Assembly: GCF_000091305.1 (NCBI RefSeq)
Contig: NC_013929.1
Coordinates: 1,612,001-1,676,000, forward strand
Source of the DNA: Streptomyces scabiei 87.22
GTDB taxonomy: Bacteria; Actinomycetota; Actinomycetes; Streptomycetales; Streptomycetaceae
DNA: 64,000 bases
Direction of reading: 5' to 3'
Both the position numbers and the translations under genes were made by a program. The first letter of the stretch is position 1. Every line of letters starts with the position of its first letter. Below, piece by piece: positions 33,673 to 43,362 of this stretch. The notes below the pieces were generated by a model, which had not been told where the DNA came from, made no database searches, and saw nothing but the letters and a program-made list of their open reading frames with translations.

Positions 33673-34836
33673 GAGGCGCCGGTCCCCGTCGAATCCTCGA
33701 ACTCGGCGACCGGCTTGTGTGCCAGCGCGTCGAGCGGGTGGTCATGGAAGCGACAGGCTCGTACTGGCGCCCGTTCTTCTATCTGCTCGAGCCAGCGGCC
33801 TGGACTGCTGGCTCGTCAACGCCCGTGACGTGAAGAACGTCCCCGGACGCCCGAAGACCGACAGGCTGGACGCGGTCCGGCTGGCCAAACTCGCCGAACG
33901 CGGCATGGTCCGCGCCTCGTCGTCCCACCGAAGCCGGTGCGACAGCTGCGGGACTTCACCCGCACCCGCACCGTGTTCGTCCGGGAACGTACCCGGCACA
34001 AGCACCCGCGTCGGCAAGGCCCTGCAGGACGTGCAGATCAAACTGTCCGGCGTTGTCTCGGACCTGTTCGTCATGTCCGGGCGGGCCATGCTCGACGCGA
34101 TGGTCGCCGGGGAACGCAACCCGCGCACCCTGGCCGACCTCGCCGAGAGCAAGCTGGACAAGAAGAAGCCGGCCCTCATCGAAGCCCTGACCGGACAGTT
34201 CGAAGACCACGGCCCGGCTGCTGAGGGTGCCGCAGTCCACCGTCGATCACCTCACCGCGCAGATCGACGAACTCGACCGGCTGATCGCCCGGACGTTGGA
34301 GGAGATCACCACCCCGCCAGGCAGCACAAGCACCGGGGACGAGGCCGCCGCGCTCAGTGCGCGGACTCTGCCCGAGAAGCTGGACGCCGTTCCCGGCATC
34401 GGGCTGGCCACCGCGCGGATCCTCCTCGCCGAGATCGGCGCCGACACGAGCCGCTTCCCCACCCTTGAACGTCTGGTGTCCTGGGCCAAGTTGTGCCCTC
34501 GCACGATCCGGTCCGTCCAACGCGAAGAACACCTCGGGGCCGGCCGGGCCGGGTACCCCCTGGCCAAAGGGCGCTCTCGGTGAGGCCGCCAACGCCGCCG
34601 CCCGCACCGACACCTTCCTCGGCGCCCGCGACCGGCGCATCGACAAGACGCCGCGGCCATGCCAAAGCTCTGGTCGCCGTCGCCGCTCGACACTCGTCAT
34701 CGCCCGGCACCTGATCAACGACCCGGACGCCTCCTACCAGGCGCTCGGCGCCGACTGGCACCGCCGCCACCTTGACCCCGGCCGCAAAACCCGCAACCTC
34801 GGCCACCAAGTCGCCCTCACACCAGCATCAGCCTGA
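33673..34836 (+). pseudogene. IS110-type transposase, multiply frameshifted
   Basis: RILELGDRLVCQRVERVVME, ATGSYWRPFFYLLE, then a new frame LDCWLVNARDVKNVPGRPKT and DRLDAVRLAKLAERGM, further shifts to VRQLRDFTRTRTVFVRERTR, VSDLFVMSGRAMLDAMVAGE, DHLTAQIDELDRLIARTLEE and DAVPGIGLATARILLAEIGA. At least four frame changes occur. The C-terminus ends GRKTRNLGHQVALTPASA. Confidence 0.88.
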
Positions 34837-34859
34837 CCGTCCTGTCTCACCGTCATCCG

Positions 34860-35509
34860 GCCCGCAGGCGGCCCCCCGGGGCTGCCGCCTGCACCATCTC
34901 CTCCTTGCCACCCGAGCCGACCACCGGGAGGCCCCGCACCACCTCGACCTTGCCCCCGAGCCTCTCGTTGATGCACATGCCGAGTTCTCGGCCGACAGCC
35001 TCCCCGTACGCCTTGTAGTCGATGGCGTCGAAGGTGATGCCGGGCTAGGGGCCGTCAAATCCGTGGTCCGCCGGCGTAGCGGTGGTCACCACCGGGATGC
35101 CCTTGGCCTGCGCGTCGCGCACGACCTGTCTGAACGAAGACGTCGAGATCGCGACGATGAACAGTGCGCCCGCCGAGCCGGAGGAGACGACCGCGCTCAG
35201 CTGCCCTGCCTGCTCCTGAGCGTCCGCGTTCGGGTCCTGGTTCACGGCCTTCCAGCCGTCGGGACGGGCCTCCGTTTTGAGTGCGGAAGCCATCGACTTC
35301 ATCTGAGCGATCGAAAGCGACGGCGGCGAGAAGACGACTGTCTTGGGCGACTCGCTGCTGGAGCCGGTCGATGAACCACAAGCAGCCAGGAGCAGTCCCA
35401 TTGCGCCCACGCCTGCGACGAGGCCGACGTGTGCGCGCCGCCACCCCCACCCGTTGTCCGGAGGACTGGTCGGCCGGCAGGTCCGTCTCTCCCGCCGCTC
35501 TCGACGCAT
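34860..35509 (-). pseudogene. Sugar-type ABC substrate-binding lipoprotein, broken
   Basis: Lipoprotein signal GLVAGVGAMGLLLAACGSST, then SIAQMKSMASALKTEARPDG, SGSAGALFIVAISTSSFRQV and RDAQAKGIPVVTTATPADHG, the first lobe of a type-1 periplasmic binding protein. An in-frame TAG at 35045 interrupts FDGP-PGITFDAIDYKAYG, after which the same frame continues through GRELGMCINERLGG and is cut off by IS110 DNA near 34860. The rest of the transport operon is absent. Confidence 0.85.
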
Positions 35510-35624
35510 GTGCGATGCTGCGCGGCCCTGTCCTGGAACGGAACGATCCTCTTGGCGATGTCCCTGAGTCGGTGCGGAAGGTGAGAGGGCAGATGAGCAA
35601 GAAGGCGAGGCAGGATGCCGGCGG

Positions 35625-36569
35625 TCAGTGCGACTCGATGCACGACGTCAGGAATTGATCGATACGCGCGTTGGCCTCACTCGCCGAGGGATGCGCGGTC
35701 TCGGTGAAAGCGTGGTCCGCTCCTGGGTAGAGCGCGAGTTCGGCACGGCCGCCGGCAGCGAGCCAGCGGCAGTACATGAACATCGAATCGTCGAGCATGG
35801 CATCGAGTGTGCCCACGGTGAACAGCGCCGGCGGCATCTCGCTGAGGTCGCCGTACAGCGGTGACAGGTCCGCGTCGCGACGTCGGGAGATGTCGGGAGC
35901 ATAGGCATCGACGATTCTCGCGATACTCGCGGCCTTGAGCGTTCCTGTGCGTGCGCGCGTCTGGCTCGGTGTCATCGTCGAGTCGTAGACCCCGAAACTG
36001 AGTGCTGCCCCGCGGAAACGTTCCGCTAGGCCGCGGTTGCGCAGGCGCTGAAGGGTCGCCACGGCCAGCAACGCGCCCGCGGACTCGCCTGCGATGAGGA
36101 GGGTCTCGGCTCCGAATCGCTCCCCTGCGTGCTTCAGCAGCCATTGAGCGGCTTCTTCACAGTCGTCCCATGCGGCCGGGTACGGATTCTCGGGTGCCAG
36201 CCGGTATTCGACACTGACGCATGTCGCTCCGACCGCATCCGCCATCCTCTCCAGGAGGGCATCCTGGTGCGCCGCACCGCCGAGTATGAAGCCGCCGCCG
36301 TGGATGTGCAGCAGCACGGCCCGGGGACGAGCGCTCGGGACCACGTGCAGAGACAGGCGGTCGGCGATCTGGATGTCGAACGCACGAGGTGAGACCGGTG
36401 GCAGCGGCATGAAGCCGCCGCTGCGTGCTCGGTCGATGCCGACGTCCCAGATGTCTGGAGGATCGCCGAATTGCCGGGCCATGGCCGCGTTGTGGGCGGC
36501 CACATCCCCGGGAACGGCGCCAGGGCCGAAGGCGTCTGCTCGAAACTGCGGCACGTGTCCTCTTTCCAT
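35625..36569 (-). CDS. Alpha/beta hydrolase (HSL/acetyl-esterase type)
   Basis: 314 residues. Oxyanion motif LLHIHGGGFILGG, nucleophile elbow LIAGESAGALLAV, catalytic Asp in the GTLDAMLDDS region and His in LYPGADHAFTETAHP define the hormone-sensitive-lipase group. ATG follows CCGGGAGC. It could hydrolyse an ester or a ring-cleavage product in this catabolic block. The last 45 residues of a second copy survive at 21934-22064 directly before a permease. It is transcribed toward the broken binding-protein gene, after the flavin reductase on the same strand with a 90-bp gap. Confidence 0.92.
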   Translation of the reverse strand: MERGHVPQFRADAFGPGAVPGDVAAHNAAMARQFGDPPDIWDVGIDRARSGGFMPLPPVSPRAFDIQIADRLSLHVVPSARPRAVLLHIHGGGFILGGAAHQDALLERMADAVGATCVSVEYRLAPENPYPAAWDDCEEAAQWLLKHAGERFGAETLLIAGESAGALLAVATLQRLRNRGLAERFRGAALSFGVYDSTMTPSQTRARTGTLKAASIARIVDAYAPDISRRRDADLSPLYGDLSEMPPALFTVGTLDAMLDDSMFMYCRWLAAGGRAELALYPGADHAFTETAHPSASEANARIDQFLTSCIESH

Positions 36570-36659
36570 GGTGTCTTGCTCCCGGCTTCACACGGTCGAC
36601 GCGGGCGGGCGTCGTAGCACCTCGTTGTCAGGGGATCGCCGCGCGTCGGGGAGGATGGC

Positions 36660-37157
36660 TCAAGCGACTTGGCGCGCGGTGGGGGCGACTTGCGCGTAGG
36701 TGCCCTTGTGGAATATGAGCGGCGAAGCGGAGCGGCCGACTGTCATGGCGTCCACTTCGCCGAGTACCAAGTAGTGGTCGCCGGCCTCGGCGACGCTTTG
36801 GATCGAACACTCGATGTAGGCCACCGCGCCGTCCACCAGGGGCAGGCCGTGCTCGGAGAAGCGGTGCACGACATCCGCGAACTTGTCGGGTCCTCGCCCG
36901 GCGAATGTGCGGCACACATCCTCCTGGTTGTCGGCCAGGAGGTTGACGCAGAACCGACCGGTCTGGGCGATGCGCGGCCAACTCGTGGACTTCTTGTCCG
37001 GAAAGAAGCCGACCAGCGGTGGATCCAGGGACACCGAGGTGAAGGTGCCGACGGTCATCCCGACTGCCTTGCCTTCGCTGGTGGTTGTCGTGATCACGCA
37101 GACGGCCGTCGGGTGGTGACTCATGGCGGCTCGGAAGTCTGCCGGGTTCATCGTCAT
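36660..37157 (-). CDS. Flavin reductase (HpaC/HsaB-like small component)
   Basis: 165 residues with the flavin-reductase domain: AMSHHPTAVCVITTTTSEGK, GMTVGTFTSVSLDPPLVGFF, RFCVNLLADNQEDVCRTFAG and HYLVLGEVDAMTV. It supplies reduced FMN or FAD to group D monooxygenases such as those at 24757-26010 and 40365-41609, and perhaps to the luciferase-like enzyme at 39068. ATG 37157 follows AGAGAGGACGAAGC. It is divergent from the double SDR gene across a 248-bp relatively AT-rich region that should hold promoters for both. Confidence 0.92.
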   Translation of the reverse strand: MTMNPADFRAAMSHHPTAVCVITTTTSEGKAVGMTVGTFTSVSLDPPLVGFFPDKKSTSWPRIAQTGRFCVNLLADNQEDVCRTFAGRGPDKFADVVHRFSEHGLPLVDGAVAYIECSIQSVAEAGDHYLVLGEVDAMTVGRSASPLIFHKGTYAQVAPTARQVA

Positions 37158-37405
37158 CGCTTCGTCCTCTCTGTCGGAGTCGGCTTGCGCGAGCCGAAGC
37201 GCGGGCTCGCCGTTTCCCGCCGATGTTCCTTTTGGGGTCGCCTGACCGTGATACACCTCACTCCGGCTTGCCAAAACATACATAGATTTTCACGATGAGG
37301 CAATGCATGTCGCTTCGTGGTAGCGTCCAAGACATGGGCGATGAGGTACGACGCGGGGTCGGCGCAGGGGAAGGCGCGAGGGACAAGCGACCGAGGAGTG
37401 CGGAC

Positions 37406-38971
37406 ATGCGCACCCACTCCGCGGTGCCGGGCAATACGGCGCTCATCACCGGAGGTGCCAGCGGCATCGGCCTCGGCATTGCCGAAGCACTCCTCGACCG
37501 GGGGATGAATGTGGTCGTGGCCGATGTGCGGGACGACCACCTCGCTCATGCCCAGGACCACCTGCGCCGCCACGGAAGCCGGCTGATGCCGCGTCAGCTG
37601 GATGTCACCGACAGGCAGGCCTGGCTCGATGCCGTCGAGGCGACTGGCGACCGTTTCGGCGCTGTCGACGTCCTCTGCCTGAACGCCGGCATCGGTGTTC
37701 TGGGGACGATCCTGCGCAGCAGGCCGGCCGACTGGGAGTGGCTGATGGGAGTCAACCTGGAAGGGGTCACCAATGGATTGGAGACCGTGCTGCCCGTCAT
37801 GCGCGCACGAGGCGCGGGCGGTCATGTCGTGGCGACCTCCTCCGCCGGCGGGCTCATGGTGGCGAGCGACGGCGGTGTCTACTCCTCGGCGAAGTTCGGC
37901 GTGATCGCGGTGATGGACTGCCTGCGCACGGAGTTGTCGGCGGAGGGCATCGGGGTGACGACGCTGTGCCCGTCCGCGGTGAATACGAACATTCACGACC
38001 ATGAAACGATGCGTCCCGCGGCGTATCGCGACAGCGGCCTGCGGGGCGACGACATCGAGCGCGCGAGGGTGCAGCATGCGGCTCGCGAGCTGCTGTCGAA
38101 AGGCGCCGACCCTCGCGACGTCGGCAAGCGAGTGCTCGATGCGATCGACGAAGACGCGCCGATGGTGTTCACCGACGGCGGCATCGCACCGGTCGTCACG
38201 ATGCGACGCGATGCACTCATGCGGGCCGTCCGGCTCGCCACTCCTGCACGGAAGACCAGCCGACTCGAGAGGGTCGTTCTGGCTGAACCCGTGGGGGCGA
38301 CGCGTGCGGGGCGCGCTCTGACGGCTCTCGGCTGCCAGGTGGACGTGCTCGACATGAAGATGGTCGACACAGTGATGGAGGAGCCGGAGCAGCTGGGCGA
38401 CCCTTCGGATGCCGCGCCGCTGGTGCTTGCCATCGCTCCACAGAGCCCCGGGGGCTCACGTTCGGTCGACTGGACGGCGCAAGTGCATCAGGCCCTGCGG
38501 CGTTGTTTCACCATCATCCGAGGGCTCGCTCCCGGTCGTGTCGCGTCCCCCGGCGGCGCAGGCGTCGCGGTCGTTCTGCCGACGACCGCACTTTTTGCCG
38601 ACAGTGCCAGATGCGCGGACTCGGTGCTTGGCCGCAGCCTGGTCGGCCTCACCGAGGGGCTCCGGGCGGAACTCCTCGCGACGGGTTTGGCGGTGACACT
38701 CGTCCTCACTCACGAGGACGAGGAAGAAGCGGTTCTTGCGAAACGAATCCATGAGGCACTGCGTGACGGGCCGCTCTACGCCCTCCCCTCGTCGGCGACC
38801 GATGAGCGCATAACGAGCGTGTTCGATCCGTGGCTGGAGGCTCTCGCCCGGACCCCGTCGGATCTCGCGCTGCCCCCGCTCGGCCCGATGGGGGAGGTCT
38901 ACCGCCTGGAGGCGGAAGGCACGAAGGCGCCGGACCAGTCCTCAAGCTCGGCGCCTCAGAACACAGGGTAA
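37406..38971 (+). CDS. Double short-chain dehydrogenase (active SDR plus degenerate SDR-like half)
   Basis: 521 residues, twice the usual SDR length. The first half is a normal SDR: ITGGASGIGLGIAEALLDRG, LCLNAGIGVLG, Ser in VVATSSAGGLMVAS and Tyr/Lys in YSSAKFGVIAV. The second half, from about residue 290, again shows Rossmann-like order (RLERVVLAEPVGATRAGRAL, CQVDVLDMKMVDTVMEE, PGGAGVAVVLPTTALF, SLVGLTEGLRAELLATGLAV). It lacks a Gly-rich cofactor loop and the Tyr-x-x-x-Lys, so it is probably structural or binds another ligand. ATG 37406 follows CGAGGAGTGCG; the upstream extension is Arg-rich. First gene of the rightward catabolic unit. Confidence 0.82.
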   Translation: MRTHSAVPGNTALITGGASGIGLGIAEALLDRGMNVVVADVRDDHLAHAQDHLRRHGSRLMPRQLDVTDRQAWLDAVEATGDRFGAVDVLCLNAGIGVLGTILRSRPADWEWLMGVNLEGVTNGLETVLPVMRARGAGGHVVATSSAGGLMVASDGGVYSSAKFGVIAVMDCLRTELSAEGIGVTTLCPSAVNTNIHDHETMRPAAYRDSGLRGDDIERARVQHAARELLSKGADPRDVGKRVLDAIDEDAPMVFTDGGIAPVVTMRRDALMRAVRLATPARKTSRLERVVLAEPVGATRAGRALTALGCQVDVLDMKMVDTVMEEPEQLGDPSDAAPLVLAIAPQSPGGSRSVDWTAQVHQALRRCFTIIRGLAPGRVASPGGAGVAVVLPTTALFADSARCADSVLGRSLVGLTEGLRAELLATGLAVTLVLTHEDEEEAVLAKRIHEALRDGPLYALPSSATDERITSVFDPWLEALARTPSDLALPPLGPMGEVYRLEAEGTKAPDQSSSSAPQNTG

Positions 38972-39067
38972 CAACATCTTCCATTCTCACATGGTGACAA
39001 GTTACGATCAAATCGGCACGGTCGGTCTGGGAGTGTGCTCGCGCAGGCCGATCAGAAGGAGCGAAGG

Positions 39068-40177
39068 ATGCATGTAGGTATCGCGACTGGTTTTCAGCAC
39101 CAGAGCGGGAACGAGGTCGATGACAGGCAGTTCCTCAAGGAAGACCTCGACATGGCGGTCGAGGCAGAGGGCCTTGGCTTCGAGTCCATCTGGGTGACGG
39201 AGCATCACTTCTCCAACTACTCCATCTCTCCCTCACCGTTGCAGTCGCTCGCGTATCTCGCGGGCAGGACCAAGCAAGTGAAGCTCGGAACGCAGGTCGT
39301 GGTGCTGCCGTGGAACGACCCGGTGCGCGTCGCCGAGCAGGCGCTGTGGCTCGACAACGTCACGGAGGGTCGGCTGTTGCTCGGCTTCGGCCGTGGTCTC
39401 GGGAAGATGGAGTACGACGGTCTGCGGGTCGACATCAACCAGACCCGTCAACTCTATCGAGAGCACGCCGAGCTGATCATCACCGCGCTCGAAACGGGTG
39501 TCATCGAAGGCGGCGAGCGCACGAAGCAACCTCGCCGCGAGCTGCGTCCGCGGCCGTTCAGAAGTTTCGAGGGACGCATATTCGGATCGGCAGGCTCGCC
39601 GGAATCGGTTCGGACCGTTGCCGAGCTGGGTATCGGCGTCCTGATCATCAATCCGGAGCCACGCGCCAACCTCGGCGTCGACGTCGACACCTACCACCAG
39701 GTGTGGGGGGAGACGCACAGTGCGCGACGTTCGGCCCCCGCGCCGATGCTGTCGGGCACCATCTTCGTCGACGAGAGCAGCGACCGCGCCAAGGAGATGT
39801 CCATCAAGTACCACCGGGTGAACTTCCGCGCCGCGGTGAAGAACTACGGCATGGCCGAGGAGAGCTTCGGGACGACCAAGGGCAACGAGTTCTACGCGAA
39901 GATGCGGATCTCGCCCGAGAAGATCGAGGAGATGGCCGAGAACACGGCAAAGGTGATGCCGGCCGGGAACCCGACCGAGGTGATCGAAGCGCTCGAGCGG
40001 ATCAATGCGGACCTGAACCTGCAGGGATTCTTCCCGCACTTCCACTTCGGCGGCATGCCGCGCGAGGAAGCCAAGCGGAACATGCGTCTGTTCGCCGACA
40101 AGTGCCTGCCGGAGGTCAAGAGCTGGCCCTGCGAGGGCACTCTCGACGGCCTGTCTCGCGAGCTTCAAACCTCCTGA
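39068..40177 (+). CDS. Luciferase-like (LLM-class) flavin-dependent oxidoreductase
   Basis: 369 residues. The TIM-barrel signatures of bacterial luciferase-type enzymes are present: AEGLGFESIWVTEHHFSNYS, KLGTQVVVLPWNDPVRVAEQ, NVTEGRLLLGFGRGLGKMEY and GSPESVRTVAELGIGVLIIN. The paired His after the Glu in VTEHHF is typical. These enzymes use reduced flavin for monooxygenation or related redox chemistry; the substrate is not predictable. ATG follows AGAAGGAGCGAAGG. It is flanked by other catabolic genes in the same direction and probably shares the flavin reductase. Confidence 0.92.
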   Translation: MHVGIATGFQHQSGNEVDDRQFLKEDLDMAVEAEGLGFESIWVTEHHFSNYSISPSPLQSLAYLAGRTKQVKLGTQVVVLPWNDPVRVAEQALWLDNVTEGRLLLGFGRGLGKMEYDGLRVDINQTRQLYREHAELIITALETGVIEGGERTKQPRRELRPRPFRSFEGRIFGSAGSPESVRTVAELGIGVLIINPEPRANLGVDVDTYHQVWGETHSARRSAPAPMLSGTIFVDESSDRAKEMSIKYHRVNFRAAVKNYGMAEESFGTTKGNEFYAKMRISPEKIEEMAENTAKVMPAGNPTEVIEALERINADLNLQGFFPHFHFGGMPREEAKRNMRLFADKCLPEVKSWPCEGTLDGLSRELQTS

Positions 40178-40364
40178 TCGCTCGCGTGATGGTCGGCCGC
40201 CTGGGACGCGGTCACACCGTGGCTCGTCGTGTCGCCAGGTAGCGCTCGCGACAGCCGACCATCGCCCACAACCAGTCGTTGTCGGGCCCCGTGTGCCCAC
40301 ACCGCAGCACTCGCTGCTGATCCGCGGCCACTCGCCGCAGCCATTCAACAAGGAGAGGCACATC

Positions 40365-41609
40365 ATGACCGCTCCGATGCGCGCGCAGCAGCGCACGGCA
40401 CCATTCATTTCGATCGCGCCTCCGGAGCCCGATCTGTCCCCAGGGGCACTGATCCTGCGTGCCGAGGAGATGCTCGGTCATCTTCGCGACCGCCAGGCGG
40501 AGACGGAGGCGGCGGGAAACATCCTGGCGGAGACCAACCGGGACATGGTGGAGGCGGGCTTCTACCGTGTGATCCAGCCGCGTCTGTTCGGTGGCTACGG
40601 CTTCGACCTGCCGACCTTCGTCCGCCTTGTCACGGCGGTGGCGCGCGGCTGTCCGGAAACCGCCTGGGTGCTCTCCATCGTGTCGGGACACGTGCACCAG
40701 CTCGCTACTTTCCCCCTCGATGCCCAGCGGGAGGCGTACGGCGCCCTCGGCGATTTCCGAGCGCCGGAGGTGGCCGCCCCGCAGGGGACCGGTGTGGCGG
40801 TGCCGGGAGGCTTTCGGGTGAGCGGTGCGTGGGACTACGCATCTGGGTGCGCTCACGCCACGCACATCCTGCTGACATTCCAGGTCGACGACCCTCGGCC
40901 GGGTGACTCGCCCTTGCGGATGGGGCTGTTCGAACGCGCCGACTACGAGATCGTGCGGAACTGGGACGTGATCGGTATGCAGGGCACGGGGTCCCACCGC
41001 GCCGTGATGAACGAGGTCTTCGTGCCGGCGCACCGGACCAAGCCGTACCCGCAGACAGCGGCAATGCCCCCTGCCGAGGCCTACCGCGACAGTTCGCTCT
41101 TCTACGGCCCCGCTCGGCCCTTCATCATCACCGAGTCCGTCGCAGTGATCGTCGGTGCCGCAGAAGGCGCACTCGATGTCTACGAGGAGACCTTCCGGGC
41201 GCGGAAGGCGACCGGCCCGGCCGGGGCCTCACGTGCCGATCTGGCCGAGTACCAATTCAACTTCGGACGTTGCCGCGCCCTGGTCGATACGGCGCGAGCC
41301 GCGCTGCTACAAACCGCGGCCGACTACATGGAGATCGCGGAACGAACGTTCACGACAGGCGAACCATGTTCGGAAGACGACAGCCGGCGCCTGGCGATGG
41401 TCATGCTGCAAAGCGTCCATCTCGCGCACGAGGCAGTCGACATCATGTTCCGGACAGTGGGCTCTTCGGCCGCGAGGAAGGATGCGTTGCTGGGCCGGTA
41501 CTGGCGCAATGTCGGCGTGCTGCGCGGCCATCTCGCGCATCAGTCCGACAGCGCTGCGATCAACTATGGTCGCGTTCATTTCGGTCACTCCCCTGTAGGT
41601 ATATCGTGA
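40365..41609 (+). CDS. Acyl-CoA-dehydrogenase-like flavin monooxygenase, second copy
   Basis: 414 residues, closely related along its full length to the enzyme at 24757-26010 (shared blocks IAPPEPDL, FYRVIQPRLFGGYGFDLPTF, ARGCPETAWVLS, DVIGMQGTGSHRAVMNEVFV, GSSAARKDALLGRYWRN). It has the group D monooxygenase architecture. ATG follows AAGGAGAGGC. Its stop overlaps the ATG of the following NTF2-like gene by one base (TGATG), so the two proteins are made in fixed ratio and may form a complex or act in sequence. The same pair existed after the other copy but is decayed there. Confidence 0.9.
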   Translation: MTAPMRAQQRTAPFISIAPPEPDLSPGALILRAEEMLGHLRDRQAETEAAGNILAETNRDMVEAGFYRVIQPRLFGGYGFDLPTFVRLVTAVARGCPETAWVLSIVSGHVHQLATFPLDAQREAYGALGDFRAPEVAAPQGTGVAVPGGFRVSGAWDYASGCAHATHILLTFQVDDPRPGDSPLRMGLFERADYEIVRNWDVIGMQGTGSHRAVMNEVFVPAHRTKPYPQTAAMPPAEAYRDSSLFYGPARPFIITESVAVIVGAAEGALDVYEETFRARKATGPAGASRADLAEYQFNFGRCRALVDTARAALLQTAADYMEIAERTFTTGEPCSEDDSRRLAMVMLQSVHLAHEAVDIMFRTVGSSAARKDALLGRYWRNVGVLRGHLAHQSDSAAINYGRVHFGHSPVGIS

Positions 41610-42421
41610 TGGACTCAAATGATCTGACCGGCCTTCTCGCCGCCTATCTGTCCGCGCTGTCCAGTGGCGCACCTGAGACGCTCGGATTCCATACTGACTT
41701 CCGCAGCACCGAGAACGGTGCACTCGTGGAGATCGGCCACGGGCTGTGGCGTCGGGCGCCGCAATTCGGAGGGATCATCAGCTTCGCCGATCCGCTCACC
41801 GGCCAGGCGGTCTGCATGGGCGTGGTCACATTCGAAGGCGGCCAGCCCCAGCCTTTCGCGCAACGTATTCAGGTGCGTGGACAGCTGATTCTCGAAGCCG
41901 AAGCGATCGTCAGTTCCGATTCCCAAGGGCATTTCGCCGACGCTGCCCGCCTTCTGAAGCCCGACATCATTTATTCAGCAGTAGTTCCGGCCGACCGCCG
42001 CGTCGATCGAGAGGGACTGCGCGCAGCGGCCAATTCATATTGGGAGGGATTGGAGCAGAGCGACGGGACGATTCCGCGCTTCAACTACCGGTGCGACAAG
42101 TTCGACAACGGCGCCAAGACGACGAATACATTGCGTACGCTTCTGTCGCCCGACGCCAAGGTTCACACTTGTGCGTCCGCGCTCAACGACACCCGTGCGG
42201 CGCGCCCGCACGCACGTGAGCGCCGATTTCCGGTGCTCGACACAGAGTTGGGCGTGGCGGCGAGCTTTGTGGTGGTCGACTTTCACCCCATCCCGGACCA
42301 CCCGCGGCCTGACGCTGGAGCCATGTACATGCTGGGAGTCTTCAAGGTGGTGGATGGTGAGATTCGGATCATCGACGAGATCCGGGAGATCCTTCCATTG
42401 AAGGCCTCCTCGGGTTGGTAG
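41609..42421 (+). CDS. Tandem NTF2/SnoaL-like protein
   Basis: 270 residues, apparently two NTF2-like cones in one chain. The first (LTGLLAAYLSALSSGAPETL, LVEIGHGLWRRAPQ) and the second (LRAAANSYWEGLEQSDGTIP, VVVDFHPIPDHPRPDAGAMY, VVDGEIRIIDEIREILPL) share the helix-then-curved-sheet order. Single-domain relatives are isomerases, cyclases or dehydratases acting on small hydrophobic molecules; the double form is related to the protein at 43363-44390. Which residues are catalytic is not clear. It is translationally coupled to the monooxygenase upstream, and the IclR gene follows 7 bases after its stop. Confidence 0.75.
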   Translation: MDSNDLTGLLAAYLSALSSGAPETLGFHTDFRSTENGALVEIGHGLWRRAPQFGGIISFADPLTGQAVCMGVVTFEGGQPQPFAQRIQVRGQLILEAEAIVSSDSQGHFADAARLLKPDIIYSAVVPADRRVDREGLRAAANSYWEGLEQSDGTIPRFNYRCDKFDNGAKTTNTLRTLLSPDAKVHTCASALNDTRAARPHARERRFPVLDTELGVAASFVVVDFHPIPDHPRPDAGAMYMLGVFKVVDGEIRIIDEIREILPLKASSGW

Positions 42422-42428
42422 CGGCAGG

Positions 42429-43214
42429 ATGGAGAGAGTGGCAGTGGCTGACGAAACGCATCGAAGCGGGACAAGTTCGGACCGGATGCTGTCAGTGATG
42501 GACTTGTTCACCCCTGAGCGGCCGGAGTGGACGGTAGAGCAAGCGTGCGTCGCGATGGGCCAGTCCGAGAGCACCGTCTACAGGTATTTTCGGAGCCTGG
42601 CGGCGGTTGGACTGATCTTCAGCATCAGGCCGGGTCGCTACCTGCTCGGGCCGGGCATCATCCACTACGAACGGCAACTGCGCCTCTCCGATCCACTGAT
42701 CCGCGCCGCGGAGCCTGCCGTCGTGAGGATGGCAGCGGAGTACGCTGAACCGGGCCTGATCTTTTTGAGTCGCATCTATCGCGATTCCGTCATGACGACG
42801 CACGAGCATCGGATCGGCGCCGAGCCGTTCCCGGAGGGCGCGTTCGCCAGGGGGCGTCTGGCCCCGCTGTTCCGGGGAGCTCCCGGGCTGGCCCTCCTCT
42901 CCTTCCTTGAGGTGCGGATCGTTCGGTCGATCTACCAGCGGGTCGACTCAGGTGATGCCGACTGGCTTGTCTTCAAGCGGCGCATGCGGGCGGTTCGCGG
43001 GCTCGGCTACGCCGTCGGTGTGGATGATCCCGACCCGGGCGTCCTCCACGTTTCGATTCCGCTGAAGCAGGACGGGCACGGCATCGCCGGCAGCCTGACT
43101 GTTGCCCTCGCCAGCGGACCCGATAACGCGGCAGCCATCGAAAAGTCGGCTGCGCTGCTCGCGGTCGCAGCAGAAGAGATCGCGTTGCAGGCGCGCAAGG
43201 CGGCACCCGAATGA
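42429..43214 (+). CDS. IclR-family transcriptional regulator
   Basis: 261 residues. N-terminal winged helix (MLSVMDLFTPERPEWTVEQA, MGQSESTVYRYFRSLAAVGL) and a C-terminal effector domain (LIRAAEPAVVRMAAEYAEPG, RGAPGLALLSFLEVRIVRSI, LGYAVGVDDPDPGVLHVSIP). It lies in the middle of the catabolic unit, between the two NTF2-like genes. IclR proteins commonly sense aromatic acids or ring-cleavage products and control the genes around them. Start ATG 42429 or an internal Met; the ribosome site overlaps the preceding gene's end. Confidence 0.92.
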   Translation: MERVAVADETHRSGTSSDRMLSVMDLFTPERPEWTVEQACVAMGQSESTVYRYFRSLAAVGLIFSIRPGRYLLGPGIIHYERQLRLSDPLIRAAEPAVVRMAAEYAEPGLIFLSRIYRDSVMTTHEHRIGAEPFPEGAFARGRLAPLFRGAPGLALLSFLEVRIVRSIYQRVDSGDADWLVFKRRMRAVRGLGYAVGVDDPDPGVLHVSIPLKQDGHGIAGSLTVALASGPDNAAAIEKSAALLAVAAEEIALQARKAAPE

Positions 43215-43362
43215 TCCGGCTCCGGCCAGGCAGCCGCCGTTGCAGCCGCCGTTCATGCAGAGCGGCGAGGGGCCGCGCGATCTGTGGCAACTGGCGTACG
43301 CCTGTTTGTGAGCTTCTCCCTTCGACAGCCTTTGCTGCGTAGGCGAGTTGAGAGGACAAGTC

